Positions 17,078 to 26,802 are shown, numbered from the stretch's first letter. The stretch: 64,000 bases of DNA from Planctomycetota bacterium (GCA_022568135.1 JADFFQ010000001.1:62001-126000); one strand, 5' to 3'. Numbers and translations: made by a program. Notes: a model not told the origin generated them from the sequence alone.

Positions 17078-17485
17078 ATGTCCAAGGGGAGACAAGGAGC
17101 GGCGGTGTCCGCGAGGGCGTCGCCCTGCCGGTCGGTGTTCGAACTGTTGGGCCATCTTGGCCACGAGATTCGGTTGGAGATCGTCTGTAGCCTTGCCGAG
17201 TCGCCGAAGGACGTCTCGACCCTGGCAAACTGCCTGGAGCTGGATGTCACCACGATCAGTCACCACCTGCGCCGACTTTGGGAATGTGGACTGGTACAGG
17301 TGGAGGCGTTCAAGCAGAGGCACGTGTACCGGCTCGGCGATCGTCTCGACGTGACCAGCGGCCACGGCGTCTTGCACCTGAGCTCCGTGAGCGGTGATGG
17401 AGGTCAGGTCACGATCCAGCTGCCCTTGCGCCTTCTGCACGCATCCGCCGACACCACCGCGAAACCCGTGGGTGGGCGCCACTAG
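17078..17485 (+). CDS. ArsR-like winged-helix regulator 2
   Basis: The ATG at 17078 has a GGAGG Shine-Dalgarno (upstream in-frame starts lack one). The 135-aa protein has an ArsR-type winged helix at ~18-85: LLGHLGHEIRLEIVCSLAES, KDVSTLANCLELDVTTISHHLRRLWECGLV, then the wing. Its PKDVSTLA and recognition-helix layout match regulator 1 (PKDVATLA), and both end in a short GxQVT beta segment. No obvious metal site. The pair plus the two 29-bp palindromes suggest a local regulon covering the secretion operon and the RHS gene. Confidence 0.8.
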   Translation: MSKGRQGAAVSARASPCRSVFELLGHLGHEIRLEIVCSLAESPKDVSTLANCLELDVTTISHHLRRLWECGLVQVEAFKQRHVYRLGDRLDVTSGHGVLHLSSVSGDGGQVTIQLPLRLLHASADTTAKPVGGRH

Positions 17486-17573
17486 CACAACGAATCTCCT
17501 GCGGCCAGTACGCCCATCGGGCGCAAACCACGGGGCCTATCAAGGCCTCGGGAAGCGCGGTTGGTGGAGCCGC

Positions 17574-18326
17574 TCAGCCGTCTACGCCGATCGCCTGCTC
17601 CCAGGCCGCGGTGACCACCGCGAGGTTGGCATCGAGGTTGGCCTTCGCAGTGGCCACCAACGGATTGCCGCGGAGCTGCAGCAGTAGCGCCTGGGCCTCG
17701 GGATCGGGCTGTTGGCCCAGCTTCGCCGAGATCCGCTCGTTGGCCAGGGCGTCGCGCAGCTGGACCCATTGGGGCTCTGTGCGATCGACCGTGAGGAACT
17801 CGATGGGCAGGTCCCAGTTGCGGTTGCCGCGGATTGCGGCCAGAGTGTTTTGCTGGCTCGCGTTGAGACTTGCCGTCGCGCTGGTAAGGAGGCCGTTGAG
17901 CACACTTTGGCGCTGGGCCTCGGCCAGCGAAAGCTGCGTCATGGCCACGGCGTAGGCGTTGATCTGCTCTGAGGTCGCCTGTCCACTCTGGATGACCCGC
18001 TTGAGCCCATCGCACTGCCGCTTGAGGTCAGCGCAGGCGGCGTCGGCGAGCTCGATGGCCGCCGGGTTGGCGATCATGTCATCCAGGGAATCGCCGACGA
18101 CCGTAGCGACGGTCGATGGGGACCCGCCGGCGGCGGTCAGCTGGGCGGGACCCAGACCGATCCGGAGCATGGCTGCGGCGAGCTCATCGGCTGTGGGCGC
18201 CAGCAACAGCATCGACGCTCTGGCCTTCGCCTGATCGATCGAGTGGACATTGACAAAGAGGACAGCGATGACAATCCCAAGCACGATGATCGCGGGGTAG
18301 CGTCCTGTCTTGAAGACTCTGGCCAT
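17574..18326 (-). CDS. Exported or membrane-anchored helical protein, unknown function
   Basis: An AGGAG Shine-Dalgarno precedes the ATG at 18326. The 250-aa product has one N-terminal hydrophobic segment (YPAIIVLGIVIAVLFVNVHS) that is a membrane anchor or signal peptide, and is otherwise Ala/Gln/Leu-rich and helical with no cysteines in pairs apart from CADLKRQC near residue 92. The repeat-like stretches NAYAVAMTQLSLAEAQRQ and ASLNASQQNTLAAIRGNRN suggest a periplasmic helical bundle. It is divergent from the RHS gene, with the second 29-bp palindrome between them, so it may belong to the same regulon. No family recognised. Confidence 0.65.
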   Translation of the reverse strand: MARVFKTGRYPAIIVLGIVIAVLFVNVHSIDQAKARASMLLLAPTADELAAAMLRIGLGPAQLTAAGGSPSTVATVVGDSLDDMIANPAAIELADAACADLKRQCDGLKRVIQSGQATSEQINAYAVAMTQLSLAEAQRQSVLNGLLTSATASLNASQQNTLAAIRGNRNWDLPIEFLTVDRTEPQWVQLRDALANERISAKLGQQPDPEAQALLLQLRGNPLVATAKANLDANLAVVTAAWEQAIGVDG

Positions 18327-18413
18327 CTTGAAGCTCCTAGCTACGGGAAGTGTTTGGTCGTTGATGCACCTCCATCATCTTCAAAGTGACACCAAGTTCC
18401 AGAGCCGGATCGC

Positions 18414-18442
18414 TATTTGGAATTTGAATCGAACTCCAAACA
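18414..18442. promoter_or_regulatory. 29-bp ArsR-type operator candidate upstream of the RHS gene
   Basis: Second copy of the site at 16029-16057: left arm TATTTGGA identical, right arm TCCAAACA with one change, and the same AATTTGAA start of the centre. It lies 95 bp upstream of the RHS ATG and about 90 bp upstream of the divergent exported-protein gene. Two further weak half-site-like strings (ACCAAGTTCCAG at 18391 and ACCAAGCTTCCAG at 18459) flank it. Confidence 0.65.
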
Positions 18443-18536
18443 AGGGATTTGGTCTTGCACCAAGCTTCCAGTAATGAGATGAATCACACCCACCTCGTGC
18501 ATGGACTGCGGGGTGTATCTCGATTGGAGGTTGATC

Positions 18537-21500
18537 ATGGCTCGGCTCAACTCGTATGCGTTGGTGTACCGCTATGGTGTCCTGGCCGCGTTGCTGGCGA
18601 TGGTCGCTCCTCAGCGGCCGGCGTGGGCCGACCCGATCCTGGAGATCTACAACGACTCGCTGACGACCTATCTGCCAACGAGCAAGTCGAACATCCAGGA
18701 TATCCGCGCGCTGGTGGATCAGCGGGGCGTCAACATCGACGGCTCACTTCGTACCGCCGCCGGGCCACCAATGGCACTTGCCGGCAATCCATTTAGTGAG
18801 CCGTGGAATGAGAGCATGATCCTTTCCGGCGTGCGGCTGGACACGGGGACCGTCTCCATCACCGATGTGGATCTCGCCTTACCCGCCCCGAGCTTCTCCT
18901 GGGTGATCGGCCGAAGCTATAACGCCCGCCAGCACGATGGCACCGCCTATTTCGATAGCAACGGCTACCAAGGAAAGAACTGGTTCCAGCTCTCGCAGCC
19001 GGAGATCGTGCTATACGACGATGCCGACGACACCAAGGACATGGTCTACGTGGTTTACGGCGCGGATCGCTACATCGCGTTCAAGCGAAAGAATGCTACC
19101 AGCGACCAGTTCAAGGCGGTTAACGGCGTCGCCGGGGTCGTCGAGTTCCTGGACGGGTACGAGGATGGGCCCGTTGACGTATACATATACACCGACCAGC
19201 GTGGCTGGCAATACTTCTTCTTTGGGTTCGATGCAAATTACTTTCCGGTATCGGCCAAGGGCCAGTTCTGGAAGGTGGTCGCACCAGGCCCTGGTATCGA
19301 TGGCTACGTTGCGTACCTCGGTCTCGACGTGGATGCATATAACTCTGCGATTGCCGCATACTACGAAACTGACGGCCGGATCGGTAAGGTCTTCGACACG
19401 GCCGGTCGCCGGTACACCTACAGCTATGATAACAACAACCGGTTGATCGAGGTCCTCGCCGAGATGAACGAAACTGGGTTCCCCGATGTCGCCAAGGTAG
19501 AGTACGACTATTACGGCGACTTCGGCCAGACACAGTTAGTTGAAGACCAGTTCGGTTCGCCGGGGGATCTCCGCATGGTCAGGATCACCGAATTTCAGAC
19601 CGAAGATGATGTTACGGTCACACGGGTCAAGTACTACCGGTATTACGACAGCGGTCCCTATGACGTTAACGGGCACCGGGGCAACGCCCATCAGATTCAG
19701 TACATCTTCGAATTCGAGGGGACACGCAGGTTCGATTGGGATCAGGATGCGGAGCTCGAGAACTGGCCCAGTGTTCTACCCGAATATATGACGGAAACTG
19801 ATGAGACAGTTCTCAAACCCTATGCCAGCGCCTACTTCGAGTACGAGGACGATGACGAGGCAAACGGCGAGCATCGTCGCATAATCAAGGCTTGGTTCAA
19901 CGGGGCCTGCGGCTGTTCTGGCGCGGCCAACGGCACCCACGAGTACGAGTACCAAGAAAACGGCAGCTTTCCCGACCCGCCCAGCAGTGGGTACGACACA
20001 GCGTGGAAGAGCCGCACTATCGTCAAGCGACCGGACGGCTCCTACATCACCCAATACTTTGACGAGGTGGGGCAGCCGTTGAGCCGCGTTCTCACGGATG
20101 GTGATCCGAACGTAGGCAGTCCACAAACATGGGCGACCTATGTGGTTCGCGACGAGTCGGGGACGGAAGGCTTTATCACGAAGATCCACTCTCCAGCCAA
20201 CATCACCGGCTACACCCACAGCACGGGGTCTTTCGCGACTTCAACCACGGATGGTCTGGTGACCGTCTTTACGCGGGTTGCAACCGGGGATATGAAGGGC
20301 TTCGTGGAGGACCGCAAGCACCAGAAGGGCGCCGGCAACGCCTATCTAGACGTGACAAGCGGCTACACCTCCGCAACGAAGATAGTGGGCGACGTCACGT
20401 TGGTTCGTCCCTTGATCTCGTACACCTGGGAGTATACAGAGGAAACCACAGTTGAGGCCGGGCCGACTTCCGGCCCAACTGGCGCACATCAGGTCAAGGT
20501 CGACTACGACAGCTTCCATTCCGGCGTCGGAGTTCTTACGCCGAACGAGGTTACGGTGACTCATCCTGCCGTCAGCATCGACAACCACGGCTCGGGTTCC
20601 GTGACGACCTCCAAGGGTTACTTCAACGAGGAGGCCAAGATCGTCTTCGAAAAGATGACCGACGGCACCATCAACTACCGGCAATACGGTGACGACGGTA
20701 AGCCGGAGAAGACTATCGTGGACGCCGATACGGCGAGCACCGAAATTACCGACTGCGCGCCGACGGTACCGCCCTCATTCCAGAGCAGTGGAGCCCCGCT
20801 CCATCTGGTCACCTGCCTTACCTATAAAGGTGGCGGATCGATGGCCATGGGCGGCGGACCACCCGACCCGTGCGACTGTGACAACGACGCCGAAGGCGAC
20901 TCCAGCCAGACGGGTGACGGTCCTATGAACATCACCTACAAGTCCAAGCTCAAGGATGGGCGAACCGTAACGCTGGGGTTCTCAGATTGGGAGGAGGTTC
21001 TGTTTGCGAACGATAAGTACTACGGCCCCGTGACCTACACGGTCTCGAATCATTCAGGACAGGTCGAACTCCAGGGCGTCATTGCGTTGGCGGACAACGG
21101 CGGCGAGTACACATTAGCAGATGTGGCAATCTTTGTGGACGAGGCCGATGGTGACCCCCTCACTGCGATCGACGGCATCGGCACCGTCACCCAGGCGACG
21201 ACCTTCGTTTACGACCAAAGCGGCCAGCGGCTGGAAGAATCCCGGCTGTACTTTGCCATTCCTCTCTCCGGCGAGGGCATCGAAGGCAGCGAGTATGACG
21301 CCACGTTGTACGGCTATGACGACATGGGCAGGAGCATTCGCGTCAAGGATGCAACCGGCACCATTCGACGTATCGTCTACGACAAGCTTGGCCGCGTCAC
21401 CGAACAGCGGATCGGCACCAACGACTTCAGCTTCTCAGGCGGCGAGCCGGCCGGCCCCGACAACATGGTCAAGACCGTCGCCAAGGTGTACGACTCCGGC

Positions 21501-24500
21501 AACGACGGTGGCAACAGTTACCTGACCCAACAGACCCTCTTCGTCGAGGATGGCGCGCCCGGTCAGCGTGTGACGACTTACACCAACGACCTCCGCGGTC
21601 GAGTCATCGTGACCGTAGGTCCCGAGCCGCCGTTCGTCGTCGGCAGGTACGACAACCTCGGCCGAGTGATTGCCACTGGCGATTACAGCTCAAGTACTGG
21701 GCTGGACGAGGACACGGACCCGACTTTGACGACCAGTGCTAATCGCGTTGGCCTTACAGAGACGTTGTTCGACGAGATGGGGGGGGTTTACAAGGGCATC
21801 CGCTGGAAGATCAACCAGGCTAACGGCAACAAGGACGACAGCCTAGAGACACTCAATTGGTACGACGCGATGCGAAGGGTCATCAAGATCGACGGCTCGC
21901 ACCTCACCAAGACCTCCTACGACCGCCTGAGTCGCCCGACCCACCAATTCATCCTGGCCAGCGACAACGACACCGGCTACGGAGATGCGGACGATGTTGC
22001 CGGCGACATCGTGCTCCAGGAGACGCAGACCGTCTACGAATCCTCCAACAGCGACGACGTGGTCATGACCGCGGTCATCGACCGCTTCCATGACGACTAC
22101 GGCGCGGGCGAGTCGACCGGGGCGCTGGATACCAACGCCGACAACGACGACCTGAAATACACCGCCACCAATATAACGGGCCGCATCCAGATCATCGCCA
22201 ACTGGTACGACCGCTTCGAGCGGCTTACCGACACGGTGCGCTACGGCATGTACGACCCTGACGACGATGGGGACTTCGACACCTTCGATCGTAGCGGGCT
22301 GTCCACGCCGCCGGCACGAACCGATCCGATCATCCAAGACGGAAAGGCCCTCCTCAGCGAGTACGAGTTCTACGCCGATGGGACCCTGAAGTCCGTCACT
22401 GATCCCGAGGATCTTGAAACCCGCTTCGAGTATGACGCCGCCGCCCGGCAGACGAAGGTGATCAACAACTACTTTGACGGGACCCCCATCGTCGCGACCG
22501 ACCAGACCATCAAGTACGAGTACACGGACGGTCTGCGCACCAAGATGATCGCCGACCTGCCCGCCGGGGAGACCGACCAGCAGACGATCTACACCTTCGG
22601 CACCACCAAGGGCGTCTCCGCGGGCGACTCCAAGATCGCCACCGGGCACCTGCTGCAGAAGGTTCAGTACCCCGATTCCTCAGGCGGGACAGACGTCGTG
22701 ACCTTCGCCTACAACGCCCAGGTCCAGCAGATCTGGACCAAGGACCAGGAGGGCAACGTCACCGAGACCGACTACGATCACGCCGGCCGGCAGACGCACC
22801 GCCGCATCACGGGGCTCGCCACCGGCTTCGACGGAGCGATTCGCCGCATCAGCACCACCTACGACAACCTGGGCCGTCGCCAGCTTGTCGCCCAGCACGA
22901 CAAGGCCACCGTCGGCTCCGGCACCATCGTGGATGAGGTCAAGTTCACCTACGAGGACTGGGGCAACGTCTCCAAGTTCGAGCAGGACCACAACTCCGCC
23001 ATCGGCGGTAGCCTGCTCTACGACGTCGCCTACACCTACGAGAAGGCCACCAACGGCCGCAACACGATCCGCCGAACTGGAATCACCATGCCGGATGGCA
23101 ACGTCCTCACGTACCAATTCCGGGCGAACGATCTGCATGACGAGGAGGCCAGCCGGGTCACCATGATCCAAGAGGGACCTACATACCGTGTCCGCTACCA
23201 TTACAACGGCGTGGGACAGGTGGTGGGGACCCAATATCTGGAACCGCTTGTGATATGGAACCAGTTCGGCTCTTCCGGCAGCTACCCCGACCTGGACCGC
23301 TTCAACCGCATCACCTCCAGCCGCTGGACCAAGGACCTGGCCACGGACGTGGACTTCTACGACGTGGACATCACCTACGACCGCAACTCCAACATTACCC
23401 TGATCCAGGACAACGTTCACGCGGGCTTCGATGTGGACTATACCATCGACAACCTCAACCGCCTCACCCAGGCAGAGGAGGGCACCTGGAACAGCGGCAC
23501 CTCGCAAATCGACTCGACCACCCGCGACCAGATCTGGACCACCCTCAACCAGACCGGCAACTGGGACCTGGTCAAGCTCGATCTCAACGGCGATGGTGTC
23601 TTTACCGGTGCCGATGAGTACAACGACGACCGCACCCACAACGATGTCAACGAACTCACCGCCCGGGACACCGATGACGACGGCACGGACGACTTTACCC
23701 TCACCTCCGACAAGCTCGGCAACCTCACCGATGACGGCGAGCACTGGAAGTACACCTATGACGCGTTCGGCCGGCTGCGCAAGATCGACAAAATCGTCAG
23801 CGGGCTGAACCCGTTGGTGGCCGAGTACACCTACAACGGCCTGGGTCATCGCATCGGCTGGCACTACGATGTCGATGCGAATGGAACCGTGAAGGGCGAC
23901 GATCCCTGGTATCGTTTCGTCTACGATGAGCGCTGGCGGATCGTCGCCACGTTCCGCGCCAGCGACAGCTCACCCAAGGAGCAGTTCGTCTACCACAACG
24001 CCGGGCTGGACGGCTTCGGCGGCTCCAGCTACATCGACACCGTGGTCCTGCGCGACAAGGACGCCAACACCGCCTGGTCCACGGCCTCAGACGGCACCCT
24101 CGAGGAGCGCATCTACTACTGCCATAACTGGCGGGGCGATGTGGTGGCCCTGATCGACGACACCGCCGACCAGGTCGAGCAGGTGCGGTACTCATCCTAC
24201 GGCGTCCCCTTCGGGTTGCCCAAGGGCGATACCGATGGCGATGGCGATCTCGACACCACCGATGTCAATCAGATCAGGACGTGGGTCAATAGCGCACAGT
24301 ACGACGTGCGCGGCGATCTGGATCTCGACGGCGATGTGGACGGTACCGATCACACGAATGCCACCAACGCCTCGCCCGTCACCCTGGGCTGGGGTGTGCT
24401 CTCAGATGTGGGAAACCGTAAGGGCTACGCCGGCTACGAGCTCGATGACGCCATCGCCGGTAACTACCGCCTCTACCACGTCCGCAACCGCGTGCTGAAC

Positions 24501-25187
24501 TCCGACCTCGGCCGCTGGCTCACCCGCGATCCACTTGGCTATGTCGACGGCGCAAATCTGTACGAGTATGTCGGATCGAATCCTCTGGGCGCCGTTGACC
24601 CAATGGGCACCATCCCCCCGGAAGGCCCCTTCGGAACCGGAATCGGGGGCGGCCCCGGCCGCAGGCCGTTCCCCAGGAATCCCAGGCCGCCGCCAGGTGC
24701 AGGCCTCTGCGTAGCTGTACCTATGCCCGGACCTGCCCGCAGGCCGATCCCTGCTAACCCGAGACCAGCACCCGGCTCGGGGCTGCTGTACGCCACGCCC
24801 TTTGACACGACCGCAGACACAGGAGGCCCTTTGACGCCGGGCAGCACCCCCGAGGAGTGGCGGGATTTTGGTCAGTACTTGCTAGGCGTCTTGCAAGGCT
24901 ACTTCGAAGAGCCAGATCCCGGGATCCAGGGCCCTGGCGGCCTCCACGAATGGGTCTCGCCCGCAGGAGGAGCCATAAAGGGGTGCCTGGCCGCGGCAAA
25001 GTTTTTCGGAAGGGCAAAGAAGATTCGGGACATCGATTATATTGTGAGAAAGTACCGCATAACAGACCGGGCAATGCGAAGGAGGATACATGATGAGGCC
25101 CAAAGACGAAAGCTTGGCCGGAGGAGCCTCAGTCGGGAAGAGCTCGAGGAGATCGTTCGGGATCTCTACCCGCACTTGGTAGAATGA
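18537..25187 (+). CDS. Giant secreted RHS/YD-repeat protein with dockerin-like segment and variable C-terminus
   Basis: The ATG at 18537 has a GGAGG Shine-Dalgarno and opens a Sec signal peptide (MARLNSYALVYRYGV... RPAWA/DP). The ~2,216-aa protein has an N-terminal RHS entry region (PSFSWVIGRSYNARQ), then many YD repeats (for example GRRYTYSYDNNNRL, ETRFEYDAAARQTK). Near residues 1898-1945 is a dockerin-like calcium segment (DTDGDGDLDTTDVNQI ... GDLDLDGDVDGTDHTN) set into the RHS core, and near 1992-2023 the core ends with LGRWLTRDPLGYVDGANLYE and NPLGAVDPMG. The last ~193 residues differ: a Pro/Gly-rich linker, then a charged helical domain (YRITDRAMRRRIHDEAQRRK... SREELEEIVRDL) typical in position for a polymorphic toxin. 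The signal peptide and adjacent type II secretion operon suggest Sec plus type II export. Confidence 0.9.
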   Translation: MARLNSYALVYRYGVLAALLAMVAPQRPAWADPILEIYNDSLTTYLPTSKSNIQDIRALVDQRGVNIDGSLRTAAGPPMALAGNPFSEPWNESMILSGVRLDTGTVSITDVDLALPAPSFSWVIGRSYNARQHDGTAYFDSNGYQGKNWFQLSQPEIVLYDDADDTKDMVYVVYGADRYIAFKRKNATSDQFKAVNGVAGVVEFLDGYEDGPVDVYIYTDQRGWQYFFFGFDANYFPVSAKGQFWKVVAPGPGIDGYVAYLGLDVDAYNSAIAAYYETDGRIGKVFDTAGRRYTYSYDNNNRLIEVLAEMNETGFPDVAKVEYDYYGDFGQTQLVEDQFGSPGDLRMVRITEFQTEDDVTVTRVKYYRYYDSGPYDVNGHRGNAHQIQYIFEFEGTRRFDWDQDAELENWPSVLPEYMTETDETVLKPYASAYFEYEDDDEANGEHRRIIKAWFNGACGCSGAANGTHEYEYQENGSFPDPPSSGYDTAWKSRTIVKRPDGSYITQYFDEVGQPLSRVLTDGDPNVGSPQTWATYVVRDESGTEGFITKIHSPANITGYTHSTGSFATSTTDGLVTVFTRVATGDMKGFVEDRKHQKGAGNAYLDVTSGYTSATKIVGDVTLVRPLISYTWEYTEETTVEAGPTSGPTGAHQVKVDYDSFHSGVGVLTPNEVTVTHPAVSIDNHGSGSVTTSKGYFNEEAKIVFEKMTDGTINYRQYGDDGKPEKTIVDADTASTEITDCAPTVPPSFQSSGAPLHLVTCLTYKGGGSMAMGGGPPDPCDCDNDAEGDSSQTGDGPMNITYKSKLKDGRTVTLGFSDWEEVLFANDKYYGPVTYTVSNHSGQVELQGVIALADNGGEYTLADVAIFVDEADGDPLTAIDGIGTVTQATTFVYDQSGQRLEESRLYFAIPLSGEGIEGSEYDATLYGYDDMGRSIRVKDATGTIRRIVYDKLGRVTEQRIGTNDFSFSGGEPAGPDNMVKTVAKVYDSGNDGGNSYLTQQTLFVEDGAPGQRVTTYTNDLRGRVIVTVGPEPPFVVGRYDNLGRVIATGDYSSSTGLDEDTDPTLTTSANRVGLTETLFDEMGGVYKGIRWKINQANGNKDDSLETLNWYDAMRRVIKIDGSHLTKTSYDRLSRPTHQFILASDNDTGYGDADDVAGDIVLQETQTVYESSNSDDVVMTAVIDRFHDDYGAGESTGALDTNADNDDLKYTATNITGRIQIIANWYDRFERLTDTVRYGMYDPDDDGDFDTFDRSGLSTPPARTDPIIQDGKALLSEYEFYADGTLKSVTDPEDLETRFEYDAAARQTKVINNYFDGTPIVATDQTIKYEYTDGLRTKMIADLPAGETDQQTIYTFGTTKGVSAGDSKIATGHLLQKVQYPDSSGGTDVVTFAYNAQVQQIWTKDQEGNVTETDYDHAGRQTHRRITGLATGFDGAIRRISTTYDNLGRRQLVAQHDKATVGSGTIVDEVKFTYEDWGNVSKFEQDHNSAIGGSLLYDVAYTYEKATNGRNTIRRTGITMPDGNVLTYQFRANDLHDEEASRVTMIQEGPTYRVRYHYNGVGQVVGTQYLEPLVIWNQFGSSGSYPDLDRFNRITSSRWTKDLATDVDFYDVDITYDRNSNITLIQDNVHAGFDVDYTIDNLNRLTQAEEGTWNSGTSQIDSTTRDQIWTTLNQTGNWDLVKLDLNGDGVFTGADEYNDDRTHNDVNELTARDTDDDGTDDFTLTSDKLGNLTDDGEHWKYTYDAFGRLRKIDKIVSGLNPLVAEYTYNGLGHRIGWHYDVDANGTVKGDDPWYRFVYDERWRIVATFRASDSSPKEQFVYHNAGLDGFGGSSYIDTVVLRDKDANTAWSTASDGTLEERIYYCHNWRGDVVALIDDTADQVEQVRYSSYGVPFGLPKGDTDGDGDLDTTDVNQIRTWVNSAQYDVRGDLDLDGDVDGTDHTNATNASPVTLGWGVLSDVGNRKGYAGYELDDAIAGNYRLYHVRNRVLNSDLGRWLTRDPLGYVDGANLYEYVGSNPLGAVDPMGTIPPEGPFGTGIGGGPGRRPFPRNPRPPPGAGLCVAVPMPGPARRPIPANPRPAPGSGLLYATPFDTTADTGGPLTPGSTPEEWRDFGQYLLGVLQGYFEEPDPGIQGPGGLHEWVSPAGGAIKGCLAAAKFFGRAKKIRDIDYIVRKYRITDRAMRRRIHDEAQRRKLGRRSLSREELEEIVRDLYPHLVE

Positions 25188-25382
25188 TTGATTATGCAGG
25201 CACGTCAGTCCCGAAGGCTTCGGACGACCAAGCAAGGAGTACCCCTGCAACCCTACGGCATCGTGACGCTTTTCCGGAAGACAAGGCGGTATGCGTCATT
25301 CGCGTTCCCGACATTGAAGGGTCTCCGGGATTTTAGGGTAAGACCGTCTGGCGAAGTTGCGTGGCGAGGCTCGCCTCTGTAG
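25188..25382 (+). CDS. Doubtful small ORF after the RHS gene
   Basis: A TTG- or ATG-started 62-64 aa ORF begins right after the RHS stop. Another frame starting at the overlapping ATG (25184) gives a 50-aa product (MIDYAGTSVPKASDD...) with the 4-bp overlap typical of coupled genes. Neither resembles a known protein. One might be a coupled immunity gene, but there is no further support. Confidence 0.2.
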   Translation: MIMQARQSRRLRTTKQGVPLQPYGIVTLFRKTRRYASFAFPTLKGLRDFRVRPSGEVAWRGSPL

Positions 25383-25394
25383 GCAGAGAATCAA

Positions 25395-25946
25395 GTGCCC
25401 AGTAAGATGTTGTCGCCTAGTGATATACTTCAGCGCCGCATCGAAGAGGCACTAACGGATCTCGTTAGTTTGCCCATCTGGGGCACCTGTCGCGCGTTGA
25501 ACATGCAGATGTTTGATCTTGGCAAGTGCCGAACAACGGTCAACGCCAAGGGCAAACGAGTTGAAGTCAGCGAATACAGCCTGCACATTCAATGCCCATG
25601 GCGCATTGTCGGACCCGAGGGCATCATCGTCGGAAGCGAGGACCGGAACTATCCTGAAGACGAGGAGTCCGACTGGAGCGAGTTTGACCCCGACGGCCCG
25701 ACCCGTAGCGAAGCCAGAATATCCGGCTGGCTCGAGCAGCACGAAGAATCGCCTCTTGTCGTCGATTCAGTTGAGGCGAACCATGTCGGTGGCTTCAAGC
25801 TTTTCTTGAGCAAGGGCTTTGTCCTGGAGGTGTTTCCCGCTCATTCCCTTCGTGGCGAGACTTGTGATTATTGGCGCCTCATTCGTCCGTCCGAGGGGGC
25901 TTCGCACTTTGTGGTCACCGGACATGGCATCGAGGATGATGTCTAA
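25395..25946 (+). CDS. Hypothetical protein, candidate immunity to the RHS C-terminus
   Basis: 183 aa, soluble and acidic; GTG start at 25395 or ATG at 25407. It contains LPIWGTCRALNMQMFDLG, then EYSLHIQCPWRIVGPEGIIVG and a C-terminal EVFPAHSL...YWRLIRP. I recognise this as a family of uncharacterised small bacterial proteins with the LHIQCPWR core, often found as orphan genes in variable regions. Its position directly downstream of an RHS toxin-like C-terminus is where an immunity gene is expected. The immunity role is inference. Confidence 0.5.
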   Translation: MPSKMLSPSDILQRRIEEALTDLVSLPIWGTCRALNMQMFDLGKCRTTVNAKGKRVEVSEYSLHIQCPWRIVGPEGIIVGSEDRNYPEDEESDWSEFDPDGPTRSEARISGWLEQHEESPLVVDSVEANHVGGFKLFLSKGFVLEVFPAHSLRGETCDYWRLIRPSEGASHFVVTGHGIEDDV

Positions 25947-26247
25947 CCATCGCTATGAGCGTGGACGGGGAAGCGATCGGACGAGGCCAAATCGGGAGCA
26001 CCTTCCGAACTGCAATGCGTCGTGACGTCGATGGTGGGCTTCCCGTGTTGGCATCCTCGCGTTCGCCAGGTTCTTCGTGGTCGCCTTTGGATTCAATTCC
26101 CCAGTCAGCGGGCTTTGGAAAGCCGGCTTCGTGAAAATCCTAGGCGGGATCAGTTTCTCCGGGGTCTGGCTGCGTCTGGTCCGCGCAGGCTATGCCGACA
26201 GAGTGAGACTGGGCTACGACCAGAATCCCGAACGTGAGGGAACGCTC

Positions 26248-26802
26248 ATGCCGGCCTCAATAGCGAAACGGAGAGACACGGTGCAAGAGCTCCTGGCAGA
26301 TGAGAAATATAGCATCAGTACCTTTGAACGGCTCGTCTACGAGATGATCAAGGAAGAACTGCAGCCGTATGAAGGCCGGTCAGTTGATTCCTCTCGAACG
26401 AGGTTCTTGCTGATTCCTTCGAGGAAGAGTGTGCCTACGCGCATCATTTGCGAAGTACGACGTGTGGACCCGTCGTTGTTGGATCTGGACATAGTGTTTG
26501 GCGAAACGGGGCCTCGCCTCGATGCTGGTCCGCCTCCGAGTGTCATTCCGGAAAGTTGGGTACTCGAGTACCGCATTTGGGAACCGTACTGGCTCGACTA
26601 TCCCGACCCGAAGACTTACGCTGATCAACTGCGGCCGTTTCTGCGAGACTGGTTTGAAGGTCGGCTGACGCTTGTCACCACCTACGCCGGCACCAAGGCA
26701 TATTCCTGGATTCTGAAGCGCGGCGAGGAGGTGCTTGGAAAAAAGCGCCTTCGGATCTTCCCCTACTTCGCGAAGCGCCGCACAGTGAGTCAGCACACCT
26801 GA
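26248..26802 (+). CDS. Hypothetical soluble protein
   Basis: The ATG at 26248 (MPASIAKRRDTVQELLADEK) with a GAGGGA upstream is preferred over the in-frame start at 26077, whose extra 57 residues look non-coding. The 184-aa product has a helical N-terminus, a beta-rich centre (TRIICEVRRVDPSLLDLDIVFG) and a C-terminal DWFEGRLTLVTTYAGTKAYSWIL. No family recognised. It may be a second immunity-type gene or simply an island gene; the ~300-bp gap to the previous gene shows nothing else. Confidence 0.45.
   Translation: MPASIAKRRDTVQELLADEKYSISTFERLVYEMIKEELQPYEGRSVDSSRTRFLLIPSRKSVPTRIICEVRRVDPSLLDLDIVFGETGPRLDAGPPPSVIPESWVLEYRIWEPYWLDYPDPKTYADQLRPFLRDWFEGRLTLVTTYAGTKAYSWILKRGEEVLGKKRLRIFPYFAKRRTVSQHT

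Noticed and set aside
22680-23864. 394-codon minus-strand ORF opposite the RHS gene
   Set aside because: Val/Gly/Asp-rich low-complexity product mirroring the YD repeats; the plus strand has clear RHS motifs throughout.
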